DNA of 64,000 nucleotides from Actinosynnema pretiosum. GTDB lineage: Bacteria > Actinomycetota > Actinomycetes > Mycobacteriales > Pseudonocardiaceae. Below, one piece after another: positions 45,020 through 54,368 of the stretch. Within the stretch, counting starts at the first letter, position 1; each line of letters opens with the position of its first letter. A model generated the notes under the pieces. The model saw only the letters and a list, made by a program, of their open reading frames with translations. It did not search any database and had not been told where the DNA came from. Both the position numbers and the translations under genes were made by a program. Location: the NCBI RefSeq assembly GCF_024171695.1, contig NZ_JAMTCF010000006.1, positions 248,001 through 312,000 on the forward strand, given 5' to 3'.

Positions 45020-46768
45020 CTAGGGCGCCGAGGTCAACCGCCAGCCCTTGGCGCGGTCGCGCTCGCGCCAGAACGCCGCGTACCGGCCGTTCGCGGCCAG
45101 CAGCTCCGCGTGCGTGCCGCGCTCGGCGACGCCGCCGCCGTCCAGCACGACGATCTGGTCGGCGGCCACGACCGTGGGGAGCCGGTGGGCGATCACCAGC
45201 ACGGTGGAGCGCTCCAGCAGGGTCCGCATCGCGGCCTGGACGTAGCGCTCGTTCTCCGCGTCGAGCGCGGCGGTCGCCTCGTCCAGCAGCACGACCGGCG
45301 CGTCCTTGACGATCGCGCGGGCGATGGACACCCGCTGCCGCTCGCCACCGGACAGCGCGGCCCCGCCCTCGCCGACGCGGGTGGCCCAGCCGTGCGGCAG
45401 CCGCTCCACGATCTCGGCGACCCCGGCCAGCCGACCGGCCTCGCGCACCTGCTCGTCGGTGGCGTCCGGGCGGCCCGCGCGGATGTTGGCCTCCAGGGTG
45501 TCGTCGAACAGGTAGACGTCCTGGAACACCACGGCGATCTGGGCCATCAGGTCCTCGGTGCGCTGCTCGCGCACGTCCGCGCCGCCGACCCGCACGGTCC
45601 CGCGCTGGACGTCCCAGAAGCGGGCGATGAGCCGGGTGACGGTGGTCTTGCCGGAGCCGGAGGCGCCGACGAGCGCGGTCATCGTCCTGGGCGGCACGCG
45701 CAGCGACACGTCGCGCAGCACGGGTTCGGCGCCGTAGCCGAAGGTGACACCGGACAGCTCCACCTCGCCGGGCCTCGGCCGCTCGGCGCTCGCGTCGGGC
45801 TCGGGCAGCGGCTCCTGCTCCAGCACCTCGGCGATGCGGCGGACGTCGTTGTGCGCCATGCGGACCGCGCCGGACAGCGCGGACAGCTCGGCCAGCGGAC
45901 CGGTGAAGCGGGCGGCCAGCGCGAGCACCGCGACCAGCGCCACCGGGTCGACGTCGCCGCCGAGCGCGAGCAGGACGCCGACCACCAGCAGCACGGTGAA
46001 CGCGAACTGGGTGGCGAAGCCGCCCGCGAGGATGCCGGGCACGGACAGCCACATGGCGCGCCTGCCCACGGCGTGCTGCCGGTCGATCGCCTCGTCGAGC
46101 GGGCGGTGGCCCGCGGCGGTGCGGCCGAACGCGCGCAGCGTGCGCTGGTGCCGGGCGAACTCCACGACCCGGTTCGCGGCCTCGACGGCGGCGGCGTCGG
46201 ACAGCTCGTCGCCCTTGCCGACCAGGCGGGCGGACCAGCCGAACACGGCCAGCAGCAGCGGCGCGCACACCAGCATCGCCACGCCGAGCCGCCAGTCGAA
46301 CGCCAGCGCGGCGACCGCGATCGTGGCGGGCGTGGCCAGGCCGACCACGAGCGGGGTGAGCAGGTGCGCGAACAGGCCGCCGACCTGGACGGTGCCGTCG
46401 GTGACCACGCGGGAGAGCCTGCCGACGCGCTCGGCGGAGAACCAGCCGACCGGCAGGGCGCCGACGTGGTCGCCGACCCTGCGGTGCGTGCTGGTGAGCA
46501 CGGTGAGGGCGACCTCGAAGCCCTTCATGGCCTGGGTGTAGCTGGCCGCGCAGGTCAGGGCGACCGCGACGGTCATGGCGGCGAGCCAGCGCAGCGCGCC
46601 CTGGGTGTCGTCGGAGAGCAAGGACTTCAGCACCGGCACGGCGAGCGCGGTGGCGACGCCCTGCAGGACGCCGTAGGCGACGGCCCACACCAGGTAGACG
46701 CGCAGCGCGCCCCGGTGGCCGTGGCCGAGGATGGCCGCGAGGTCGCGCAACATCGGGCGCAGGTTCAC
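45020..46768 (-). CDS. ABC exporter-type half-transporter, second of an iron-regulated pair
   Basis: A 582-residue fusion of a six-helix membrane domain (about 1-310) and an ATPase domain with Walker A GASGSGKTT, signature LSGGERQR, Walker B VVLLDEAT and switch His in VIAHR. The GTG at 46768 overlaps the stop of the upstream half-transporter (GTGA), so the two form a heterodimer. Exporter-fold pairs under an iron box act in ferric-siderophore import (IrtAB type) or siderophore export. There is no siderophore synthetase in the window. Direction of transport cannot be read; iron link is from the operator. Confidence 0.88.
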   Translation of the reverse strand: MNLRPMLRDLAAILGHGHRGALRVYLVWAVAYGVLQGVATALAVPVLKSLLSDDTQGALRWLAAMTVAVALTCAASYTQAMKGFEVALTVLTSTHRRVGDHVGALPVGWFSAERVGRLSRVVTDGTVQVGGLFAHLLTPLVVGLATPATIAVAALAFDWRLGVAMLVCAPLLLAVFGWSARLVGKGDELSDAAAVEAANRVVEFARHQRTLRAFGRTAAGHRPLDEAIDRQHAVGRRAMWLSVPGILAGGFATQFAFTVLLVVGVLLALGGDVDPVALVAVLALAARFTGPLAELSALSGAVRMAHNDVRRIAEVLEQEPLPEPDASAERPRPGEVELSGVTFGYGAEPVLRDVSLRVPPRTMTALVGASGSGKTTVTRLIARFWDVQRGTVRVGGADVREQRTEDLMAQIAVVFQDVYLFDDTLEANIRAGRPDATDEQVREAGRLAGVAEIVERLPHGWATRVGEGGAALSGGERQRVSIARAIVKDAPVVLLDEATAALDAENERYVQAAMRTLLERSTVLVIAHRLPTVVAADQIVVLDGGGVAERGTHAELLAANGRYAAFWRERDRAKGWRLTSAP

Positions 46769-48576
46769 CGCTGCTCCCCTTCCTGCGCGGTCCACATCCG
46801 CGCGTACTTGCCGCCGAGGGCGAGCAGGTCGTCGTGCCTGCCGCGCTCGACGACGACGCCCTCGTCGAGGACGGCGATCCGGTCGGCGCCCACGACGGTG
46901 CGCAGGCGGTGCGCGATGACCAGCAGGGTCCGGCCGCGCGCCAGTTCGGAGAGGGCGTCCTGGACGGCGGCCTCGGACTCGGGGTCGGCGAACGCGGTTG
47001 CCTCGTCCAGCACGAGCACGGGCGTGTCGGCCAGCAGGGCGCGGGCGATGGCGACGCGCTGGGCCTCGCCGCCGGAGAAGAGCGCGTCGACGGTGTCGTA
47101 GCCGTCCGGCAGGTCGAGCACGCGGTCGTGGATCCGGGCGGCCTTCGCGGCGGCGACCACCTCGTCGTCGGTGGCGTCGGGGCGGCCGAGGCGGATGTTG
47201 TCGGCGACGGTGCCGTGCACCAGCGCCACGTCCTGGAGCACGAACCCGACCGACCGGTAGAGCGCCTCGGGGTCGACCTCGCGCACGTCAACGCCGCCGA
47301 CGCGCACCGCGCCGCCGGTCACGTCGTGGAACCGGGGCAGCAGGGTGGCCAGGGTGGACTTGCCCGCGCCGGACGGGCCGACGAGCGCGGTGACCGTGCC
47401 GGGGGCCAGTTCCAGGTCGACGCCGCGCAGCACCTCGCCGCCGGGTCCGTAGCCGAACCGGACGCCGTCGAACTCGACCGCGCCGCCCTCGGGCGTGCGG
47501 GGCTCGGCGGGGACGGGCAGCTCGGGGGTGTCGAGCAGGGTGCGCAGGCGCAGCGCGGCGGCGGCGGCGGTGCGGCGGTCCTGCGCGCCGAAGCCGAGGG
47601 CGACCACGGTCGTGGGGATGACCAGGGCGATGAGGAACCCGGTCATGGCGTCGACCGGGGTGACCCAGCCCTGGGCGGTGAACCAGACGGCGCCGAGCAG
47701 GTTGAGCAGGCCGACGACGGGCGCGGAGATCAGCATCGCGCTGAGGGCCTCCACGCGCAGCATGGGGCGGACCCAGTCCGCGTAGAAGTTCCCGAACTCC
47801 TCGGCGGCGGCGCGGTAGGCCTCGTGGGCGCTGCGGGCGCGGCCGAAGGTCTTGACGACGCCGATGCCGGTGACGAACTCGACCACGGCGGAGCTGATGC
47901 GCGTGGTGGCCGCGTCGAGCCGGGCGGCCTTCTCCCGGTAGCCGCGCATCATCCAGGCGTAGGCCAGCGCGTACAGCGGCAGGGTGCCCAGCGCCAGCAG
48001 CGCGAGCCGCCAGTCCAGCCAGAGCAGGTAGGCGAGGCCGCCCAGCGGCAGGACGGTGGCGGCGGTGGTCTCCACGGCGTGGTGGGCGACCAGGTGGTGC
48101 AGCGCGGCGATGTCGTTCTGGGCGGCCTTGCGCACGGAACCGGAGGTGCGCTCGCCGAACCAGCCGAGCGGGACGCGGCCGAGCCTGCGGACGATGCAGC
48201 GGCGCAGGTGGGCCTGGAGGTCGACGTCGGCGAAGTGCGTGATGCTCAGGGCCGTGCCCAGGAGCAGGCCCCTGGCGAGCAGGCCCGCCGAGACGGCGAC
48301 GGCGACGGTCACCACGGCCGCGCGGTCGAGCGGGCCGTCCGCGAGGAGCAGGTCGCCGAGCGCGGCCAGTCCGGCGAAGGGCACGAGGGCGGCCAGCGCG
48401 CCGACGGCGGCGAGGGCGACGGCGAGGCGGGTGCGGCCCAGGACGGGGCGGCGCAGCTCGTCCAGCGCGGCGGCGGCCTGGCGGGCGTCGTCGGCCTCCG
48501 CGTCGTGGGGCGCTTCGGTCGGCGGAGGGTCGGGCCGTTCCCCGGTCGGCGCGTGCTCCGCTGCTGGTGCCGTCAT
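46765..48576 (-). CDS. ABC exporter-type half-transporter, first of an iron-regulated pair
   Basis: A 603-residue half-transporter. An N-terminal cytoplasmic tail of about 45 Glu/Asp/Pro-rich residues precedes the membrane domain; the ATPase has Walker A GPSGAGKST, FVLQDVALVHGTVADNIRLG (Q-loop), FSGGEAQR as an altered signature (LSGGQ becomes FSGGE), LVLDEAT and IAHR. The ATG at 48576 follows GGGGAAGG. An IdeR/DmdR-type iron box overlaps the expected promoter 26 bp upstream. Order: TetR regulator, this gene, then its partner with a 4-base overlap. Likely heterodimer with the 45020 gene. Confidence 0.88.
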   Translation of the reverse strand: MTAPAAEHAPTGERPDPPPTEAPHDAEADDARQAAAALDELRRPVLGRTRLAVALAAVGALAALVPFAGLAALGDLLLADGPLDRAAVVTVAVAVSAGLLARGLLLGTALSITHFADVDLQAHLRRCIVRRLGRVPLGWFGERTSGSVRKAAQNDIAALHHLVAHHAVETTAATVLPLGGLAYLLWLDWRLALLALGTLPLYALAYAWMMRGYREKAARLDAATTRISSAVVEFVTGIGVVKTFGRARSAHEAYRAAAEEFGNFYADWVRPMLRVEALSAMLISAPVVGLLNLLGAVWFTAQGWVTPVDAMTGFLIALVIPTTVVALGFGAQDRRTAAAAALRLRTLLDTPELPVPAEPRTPEGGAVEFDGVRFGYGPGGEVLRGVDLELAPGTVTALVGPSGAGKSTLATLLPRFHDVTGGAVRVGGVDVREVDPEALYRSVGFVLQDVALVHGTVADNIRLGRPDATDDEVVAAAKAARIHDRVLDLPDGYDTVDALFSGGEAQRVAIARALLADTPVLVLDEATAFADPESEAAVQDALSELARGRTLLVIAHRLRTVVGADRIAVLDEGVVVERGRHDDLLALGGKYARMWTAQEGEQR

Positions 48577-48601
48577 GCCCCACCTTCCCCGTTGACTTGA
48601 G

Positions 48602-48618
48602 TTAGGCAAGGCTAACTA
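48602..48618. promoter_or_regulatory. Iron box (IdeR/DmdR1 type)
   Basis: TTAGGCAAGGCTAACTA matches the DtxR-family consensus TTAGGTTAGGCTAACCTAA at all core positions. It lies 26 bp upstream of the first half-transporter gene, where Fe-loaded regulator would block transcription. It also stands between that gene and the TetR stop. Confidence 0.85.
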
Positions 48619-48698
48619 CACATCTTCGGGGATTTCAATGGTCAGCGCAGTGGTGCACGACTCAGTGCGTTTAACGCCGTTAAACAGGGGAAACGTGG

Positions 48699-49391
48699 TC
48701 AGCGGCGGCGGCGCAGCGCGGTCAGCCGAGCCTGCGCCCCGTCCAGCGAGCGGGCGAGGCAGTACCGGAAGTGCTCGGCGTCGTAGGCCCGCAACGTGTT
48801 CGGGTCGGACCCCCGCGCCCGCAACCAGTCCCCCGCCAGCGCCAGCCCGCCCGCGCCCTCCGCGCTGCCGATGACCGCCTCGGCCTGCCGCACCCGGCGC
48901 TCGGGATCGGCGTTGCGCTCGTCCTCCACCGAGACGAGCGCGAGCGCCGAGTCGACCAGGTACCGGCAGATCCCGACCGCCTCGGCCCCGAACCCGGCCG
49001 CGACGAGCACCTCGATCCCGGCGCCCACCGCCGAGGCCGACTCGGGCGCCACCGGACCGACCGCGAGGGCCCGGCGCGCCACGCCGGGGTGGTGCAGGGC
49101 GACCCGCCGCAGGTCGGTCAGCAGCGCGGTGAACCACTCCCGCCACGGCAGCCCCGCGTCCGGCAGCGGGACCGACGCGAGCACCCGCCCGACGACCGCC
49201 GCGACCACCCGCTCCCGGTCCCCGACGTGGTGGTAGACAACGGGCGCGCCCACGCCCAGCTCGGCGGCGAGCTGCCGCACCGTCCACCCGTCCACGCCGG
49301 ACCGCACGGTCAACCGCGTCGCGGCGTCCACGACGGCGGTCGCCGTGACGGGCGGCAGGCCGGAAGCGGCGCGGGAGCGGGGCGCGGACAC
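48699..49391 (-). CDS. TetR-family regulator
   Basis: A 230-residue one-component regulator. The N-terminal helix-turn-helix reads TVRQLAAELGVGAPVVYHHV, the usual TetR pattern ending in Y-H-H-V. The ligand domain is helical and has a WREWFTALLTDLRRVALHHPGV stretch of the TetR_C class. The start is GTG at 49391. It is upstream of, and on the same strand as, the iron-boxed ABC pair (about 120 bp gap), so it may regulate or be read through to those genes. It lies 17 bp downstream of the permease stop. Confidence 0.85.
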   Translation of the reverse strand: MSAPRSRAASGLPPVTATAVVDAATRLTVRSGVDGWTVRQLAAELGVGAPVVYHHVGDRERVVAAVVGRVLASVPLPDAGLPWREWFTALLTDLRRVALHHPGVARRALAVGPVAPESASAVGAGIEVLVAAGFGAEAVGICRYLVDSALALVSVEDERNADPERRVRQAEAVIGSAEGAGGLALAGDWLRARGSDPNTLRAYDAEHFRYCLARSLDGAQARLTALRRRR

Positions 49392-49407
49392 GACCAGACC
49401 CTAACCG

Positions 49408-51893
49408 TCACGAGTCCGCGCGCAGCGCCGCGACCGGGCTGACCCGGACCGCGCGCCGAGCACCGACCCACCCGGCCAGCGCGGTCAGCGCGACCACCCC
49501 CGCCACCGCGCCCACCAGCGGCAGCACCGGGACGACCAGGGCACGCCGAGGCCCAGCGCCAGCAGCCCGAGCAGCGCGCACGGCACCCCCACCGCGAGCC
49601 CGAGCACCCCGCCGAGCAGCCCGTGGATCCCGGCCTCGACGCAGACCACCGCCCGCACCCCGCCCGGTCCCATGCCCAGCGCCCGCAGCACCCCGATCTC
49701 GCGGGTGCGCTCGACCACGCTCAGCCCCGTGGTGGCGCCGACCCCGACCACGGCGACCAGCACGGTCAACCCGATCAGCCCCAGCCCGACGAGCGCCAGC
49801 AGGTCGACCACCTCCCGCAGGTCCCCCTGGTCGCGCCGGGACGCGGTGACCTCGCCCCCGTCGCCGACCGCCGCCCGCACGGCCCGCTCCGCCGCGACGG
49901 GGTCTCCCGAGACCAGCACGGTGAGCTCGCCTCCTGGCGCCTGTCCGTGCGGCACGACGATCCCGATTCCCGCCGGGTCGGTGCCCGTCAGCGTCGCCGC
50001 CACCACCCAGCGCACCTCGCGCCCGTCGACGGCGCCGCGCACGGTGTCCCCGGCCGTGACGCCGAGGGCGAGCGCGGTCCGCCCGCCCACGACGATCCGG
50101 CCCTCGCCCAGGTCGGCGAGGTTCCCGCTGTCGGCGACGACGTTGTCCCGCAACGGCTCCAGCGCCCCGAGGTCGAGGTCCGCGAACTGGTGGCGGCGGT
50201 TGCCCACGGTCAGCTCGCCGGTGCGGTAGTCGGTCGACTCGACCACCTCGGGCAGCCCGGCCACCCGGCGCGCGGTCTCCTCGGACGCCCCGGTGACCCG
50301 CAGGTCGGCGGGCGCGCTCAACCCCAGCTCGCGCTCGGCGTACCCGGCGAGCCCGGCCCGACCGACCAGCGCGCCGCTGACCAGCGCCACCCCGAGCGCC
50401 ACCACCAGCGACACGGCGGCGGCCCGGCGCGGAGCGCCACCGACCCCGCCCACGGCCAGCCGCCCCACCGGCCCCGACCGCCGCGCGGGCGGCCCCACGG
50501 CGGCCAGCACCGGGCGCACCACCAGCGGTCCCAGCAGGAGCAGGGCCAGGAACACCAGCACCGCGACGGCCGCGACCGCGATCAGCCCGGCGTCCCGGTC
50601 GTACCCGGTGTCCCCCGGTTCGGGCAGCTCGCGCACCAGCAGCACGACCACCACGGCCGCGAGCGAGGCGAGCAGCACCCCGGTGACCAGCCTGAGCGGC
50701 CCGAGACCACGTTCGGCGGGCGCCACGTCGGCCCCGCGCAGCGCCTGGAGCGGTGACACGCCCGAAGCGGAGACCGCGGGCCCCAGCACCGAGAGCACGG
50801 TCACCACCACCGCGCCCACGACCACGCCGAGCACCCCGGCCACCGGCGTCTCCGGCGTCGGGAGGTCGCTCACCACCGGCAGCAACCGCGCCGACCCGAC
50901 AGCCGCCGCAGCACCCGCACCGCCTGCGACCAGACCGACGACCACGCCCTCCACCACCAGCGCCCGCACCAGCTGTCCCCGGTGCGCGCCGACGACCCGC
51001 AGCAGCGCCAACTGCTTGAGCCGCTGGGAGAGCACCACGCGGAACCCGGAGGCGGCCACCAGCGCGGCGGCGACCACCGAGATGCCGACGAACAGCGCGA
51101 TCCCGGCGAACAGGTCGTCCACGTCGTCGGTCGCCGCGCGGGCCTCCGCGAGCCGCACCGCGTCACCGGTCTCGACGCGCACCGGTTCCCGGTTCGGACC
51201 CGGTCCGATCGCGGCGGCCAGCTCCCGCGCGAGCGCACCGGGTTCGGCCCCGTCCACGAGCCGGACGTCGAGCCGCGAGTACGGGGGCTCCTCGGCGGGC
51301 AGGTCCACCAGGGAGGTGACGACGTCGGTGGGCGCGTACCCGGCCTCCAGCTTCTCCCCGACCACCCGGACCACCCCGGTCACGAGCACCTCTGCCGCGC
51401 GCCGCCCGCTCTCACCGACCGGGAGCACGAGGGTAGTCCGGCCCCCCGGCGCGAACCCGTAGCCCGCCGCAGCCGCCTCGTTGACCGCGATCTCCCCCGC
51501 CGCACCGGGATAACGCCCGTCCACGACCTCCACCAGAGACAGCGGCCCGGCGCCCGGATCGGCTTCGAGCCGGAGGTACCGGTCGGCCGCGTCGGCGAGC
51601 ACCGCCCCCGCGCTCACCCTCGGCTGGACCTCGGCGACACCGGGAGCCGCGCGCACCCGGTCGACCCCGGACTTGGCGAGCAGCCCACCGTCAACCACCA
51701 GGTCCACCTCGGCCGGAGTGCCACCGAGCCCGTCCAGCACCGCCCGCTCGGCCACGACCTGCCCCAGCACCGCGCCGCAGGCGAAGAACGCCGCGACCAG
51801 CACCGGCAACCCGGTGAGCACCAGCCGGAGGGGTCTGCCGACGATCCCGGCGAGCTGGGTGCGCAGCACGCTGACGTCGAACACCCGGCTCAC
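49408..51893 (-). pseudogene. FtsX-type ABC permease with an apparent single-base frameshift near its end
   Basis: A large lipoprotein/peptide-export-type permease of about 828 residues with two FtsX domains: membrane helix near the start (LVLTGLPVLVAAFFACGAVL), a MacB-like periplasmic domain, three helices around 300-450, a repeat of the arrangement, and REIGVLRALGMGPGGVRAVV in the last FtsX. The frame from the GTG at 51893 (GTGA overlap with the ATPase) ends in Trp/Arg/Cys nonsense after LGLGVP, but one added base at the GGG run at about 49528-49530 restores LVVPVLPLVGAVAGVVALTA ... SPVAALRADS with stop at 49408, exactly the family's usual ending. The break is therefore a recent mutation or a homopolymer sequencing error; the protein is otherwise complete. 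It partners with the ATPase upstream. Confidence 0.75.
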
Positions 51894-52918
51894 CACGCCA
51901 CCCCGCCGTCCCGGAACCCACCGGGGTCCTCCCATTCCGCCCCCGCGCTGTCCCGGCGCCCGGCGGGATTCCCGCCCACCGCCCCGTCCCGACGCGCGAC
52001 GGAACCGCCTCCCGGCGCACCTTCCCCGAGCCCAGCGGGGTTCGATCCCGGCGCCCAACCCCGACGCCCGACCGGATTCCCACCCGCCGTCCCACCCCGA
52101 CGCCCGTCGGGGATCCCGCCCACCACACCGTCCCGACGCCCGGTAGCGCGTTCTCCCACCACACCGTCCCACCGCAGCGAGGAGTTCTCCCGCTGTGTCG
52201 GGACGTTGTCCTGGTCCCGCACCACCTTCCCGTCCGCGAGCGAGACCACCCGGTCCGCGTACGAGGCCGCCACCGGGTCGTGCGTCACCATCACCACGGT
52301 CTGCCCCAGCTCCCACACCGACTCGCGCAGGAACGCCAGCACCTCCCCACCGGACCGCGAGTCCAGGTTGCCGGTCGGCTCGTCCGCGAACACCACCTCG
52401 GGCCGCCCGATCAGCGCCCGCGCCAGCGCCACCCGCTGCTGCTGCCCACCGGACAGCTCCCCCGGCCGGTGCCCCAGCCGGTCGCCGATGCCGAGCACGC
52501 CCACCAGGTGCTCGAACAGCTCCCGGTCCACGCTCCGCCCGGCCAGGTCCAGCGGCAGCGTGATGTTCCGCTCCGCGCTCAACTGCGGCAGCAGGTTGAA
52601 CGCCTGGAACACGAACCCGACCCGCTCGCGGCGGACGCGGGTGAGCGCCCGCTCGCCCAGCCCGCTCAACTCCCGCCCGCCCAGGAGCACCCGCCCGGAG
52701 GTGGCGGTGTCCACTCCGGCGAGGCAGTGCAGCAGCGTGGACTTGCCCGACCCGGACGCGCCGGTGATGGCCGTGAACCGCCCGGACTCGAAGGAGACGG
52801 TGACCCCGTCCAGCACCCGGACCTCCGCGCCGCCCTGCCGGTACGTCTTCACCAGGTCGACGGCCGCCACCCGCCCCCCGCTCGCCCCCTCCCGCACGGC
52901 CGCGCGCCCGCCCCTCAT
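51890..52918 (-). CDS. ABC transporter ATPase (MacB/LolD type) with repetitive C-terminal tail
   Basis: A 342-residue ATPase. The core (about residues 15-235) has Walker A GASGSGKST, Q-loop FVFQAFNLLPQL, signature LSGGQQQR, Walker B VVFADEPTGNLDS and VMVTHD, all typical of MacB/LolD-type ATPases that pair with FtsX permeases. About 110 further residues follow, made of loose repeats (GRRDGVVGGIP, GRRGGTAGGNPVGRRG, RRDGAVGGNPAGRRD), far longer than the family norm. The ATG at 52918 overlaps the preceding stop (ATGA), and the stop overlaps the permease start. The tail may be read-through of an expanded repeat. Confidence 0.88.
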   Translation of the reverse strand: MRGGRAAVREGASGGRVAAVDLVKTYRQGGAEVRVLDGVTVSFESGRFTAITGASGSGKSTLLHCLAGVDTATSGRVLLGGRELSGLGERALTRVRRERVGFVFQAFNLLPQLSAERNITLPLDLAGRSVDRELFEHLVGVLGIGDRLGHRPGELSGGQQQRVALARALIGRPEVVFADEPTGNLDSRSGGEVLAFLRESVWELGQTVVMVTHDPVAASYADRVVSLADGKVVRDQDNVPTQRENSSLRWDGVVGERATGRRDGVVGGIPDGRRGGTAGGNPVGRRGWAPGSNPAGLGEGAPGGGSVARRDGAVGGNPAGRRDSAGAEWEDPGGFRDGGVAW

Positions 52919-53334
52919 GCCGCAGCCGGGAAGGGCAGGTCGACCCGCGCGTCCTCGCAGTGCTCGCGGGCGGCGGCCATGGACTCGGCGATGCCAGCCC
53001 GGTCGACCCGGTCGGGGTTCCCGGTGGCCACCGCGACGGCCCAGCCCTCGTACACCGCGATCCGGTACCCGAGGTAGCCGTCCTCCATCCCCTTGCGCAA
53101 CTCCCCGGTCTGCTCCTGCCACCGCTCGGCCTCGGCCGGGTCCGGCCCCAGCGCCTTGCCCTCCTCGATGATCCGCACGGCGGTCCGGCAGTCCTCCACC
53201 GAGGCCTGGCTCACCCGCTTGTAGTCGTTCCACCAGCGAATTCCGAAAAACGCTCCTGCGGCGACGAGCGCGATGACGACACCGAGCACGGTCAACGTTC
53301 TCGCACTGACCTGACGCGATCCGATGGCGGGCAC
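52915..53334 (-). CDS. Small single-pass membrane protein of the ABC/two-component locus
   Basis: A 139-residue protein: basic N-terminus, one membrane helix (LTVLGVVIALVAAGAFFGIRWW), then an extracytoplasmic helical domain with two Cys (VEDCRTAVRIIEE and REHCEDARVDLPF) that could form a disulfide. The GTG at 53334 follows GGAGG by 8 bases; a longer frame upstream has no such signal. Coupled to the ATPase by ATGA. It is probably an accessory subunit of the transporter or a sensor partner; no named family is recognised. Confidence 0.72.
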   Translation of the reverse strand: MPAIGSRQVSARTLTVLGVVIALVAAGAFFGIRWWNDYKRVSQASVEDCRTAVRIIEEGKALGPDPAEAERWQEQTGELRKGMEDGYLGYRIAVYEGWAVAVATGNPDRVDRAGIAESMAAAREHCEDARVDLPFPAAA

Positions 53335-53491
53335 AGCGATTTCCTCCCGAATTCCCGAAAAAGACCTTCCTGCGAACAGGGAGAATTCTTCGGGAATCCG
53401 GGATCGACCACATCGCATCCGGGCTTGATCTTCACCGGCGCGCCTGCGACCGGGGTCGTACGACCGGGGTGGCAGACGCGCGCCGGGCCAC

Positions 53492-54169
53492 TCACTCCCC
53501 CGGCCGCACCAGCCCCAGCTCGTAGGCCAGCACCACGGCCTGGACCCGGTCGCGCAGCCCGAGCTTGGTCAGCACCCGCCCCAGGTGCGTCTTCACGGTC
53601 GCCTCGGCCACGTGCATCCGCTCGGCCAGCTCCACGTTGGACAGCCCGCGCGCCACCAGCACCAGCACCTCCCGCTCGCGCTCGGTCAACGCGTCGAGCC
53701 GGTCGTCCCGAGGCGCCCTCGCGGTGTCGAGCCGCCCGGCGAACCGGTCGAGCAGCCGCCGCGTCACCCGAGGCGCGACCACCGCGTCACCGGCCGCGAT
53801 GACCCGGATCGCGTTCAGCGTGTCCTCCGGCGGCGAGTTCTTCAGCAGGAACCCGCTGGCCCCGGCCTGCAACGCGGCGAACGCGTCCTCGTCGGTGTCG
53901 AACGTGGTCAGCACCAGCACCTTCGGCGAGTCGGCGCGGGCGCACAGCCTGCGGGTCGTCTCCACGCCGTCCAGGACCGGCATCCGGATGTCCATGATCA
54001 CGACATCGGCCCGGACCGCGCTCAGCACCTCCAGCGCCCGCGCCCCGTTCTCGGCCTCGCCGACGACCTCGATGTCCTCCTGCGCCCCGAGCACCATGCC
54101 CAGACCGGCCCGGATCAGCGGCTGGTCGTCCACGATGACCACCCGGACCGGTTGCCCAACAGCCGACAT
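53492..54169 (-). CDS. NarL-family response regulator
   Basis: A 225-residue regulator. Receiver domain with VVIVDDQPLIRAG, phospho-acceptor MDIRMPVLDGVE and Lys in FLLKNSPPED; output LuxR-type helix-turn-helix LTEREREVLVLVARGLSNVELAERM. The ATG at 54169 is chosen for MSAVGQPVRVVIVDD. It lies about 200 bp downstream of its cognate kinase gene and about 160 bp upstream of the small membrane protein and ABC genes on the same strand, so it most likely controls that transporter. Confidence 0.92.
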   Translation of the reverse strand: MSAVGQPVRVVIVDDQPLIRAGLGMVLGAQEDIEVVGEAENGARALEVLSAVRADVVIMDIRMPVLDGVETTRRLCARADSPKVLVLTTFDTDEDAFAALQAGASGFLLKNSPPEDTLNAIRVIAAGDAVVAPRVTRRLLDRFAGRLDTARAPRDDRLDALTEREREVLVLVARGLSNVELAERMHVAEATVKTHLGRVLTKLGLRDRVQAVVLAYELGLVRPGE

Positions 54170-54368
54170 TCCCCACGCCTTCCCACGTCCCACCAGCACT
54201 GTCCCACGCACACCCGCAGCTCCGCCCGCACGCGCGCGAGCCGCCCGTCACCCCGGCGGAAAGCCCTACCCACCGCCTGCGCCCCCGCGCACTCCCCACC
54301 CAGCCACGCTCACCCCCGCCCCGTCGCACTCCCAGTCACACGCCGCTCAACCCACCACCGAACGCCAC

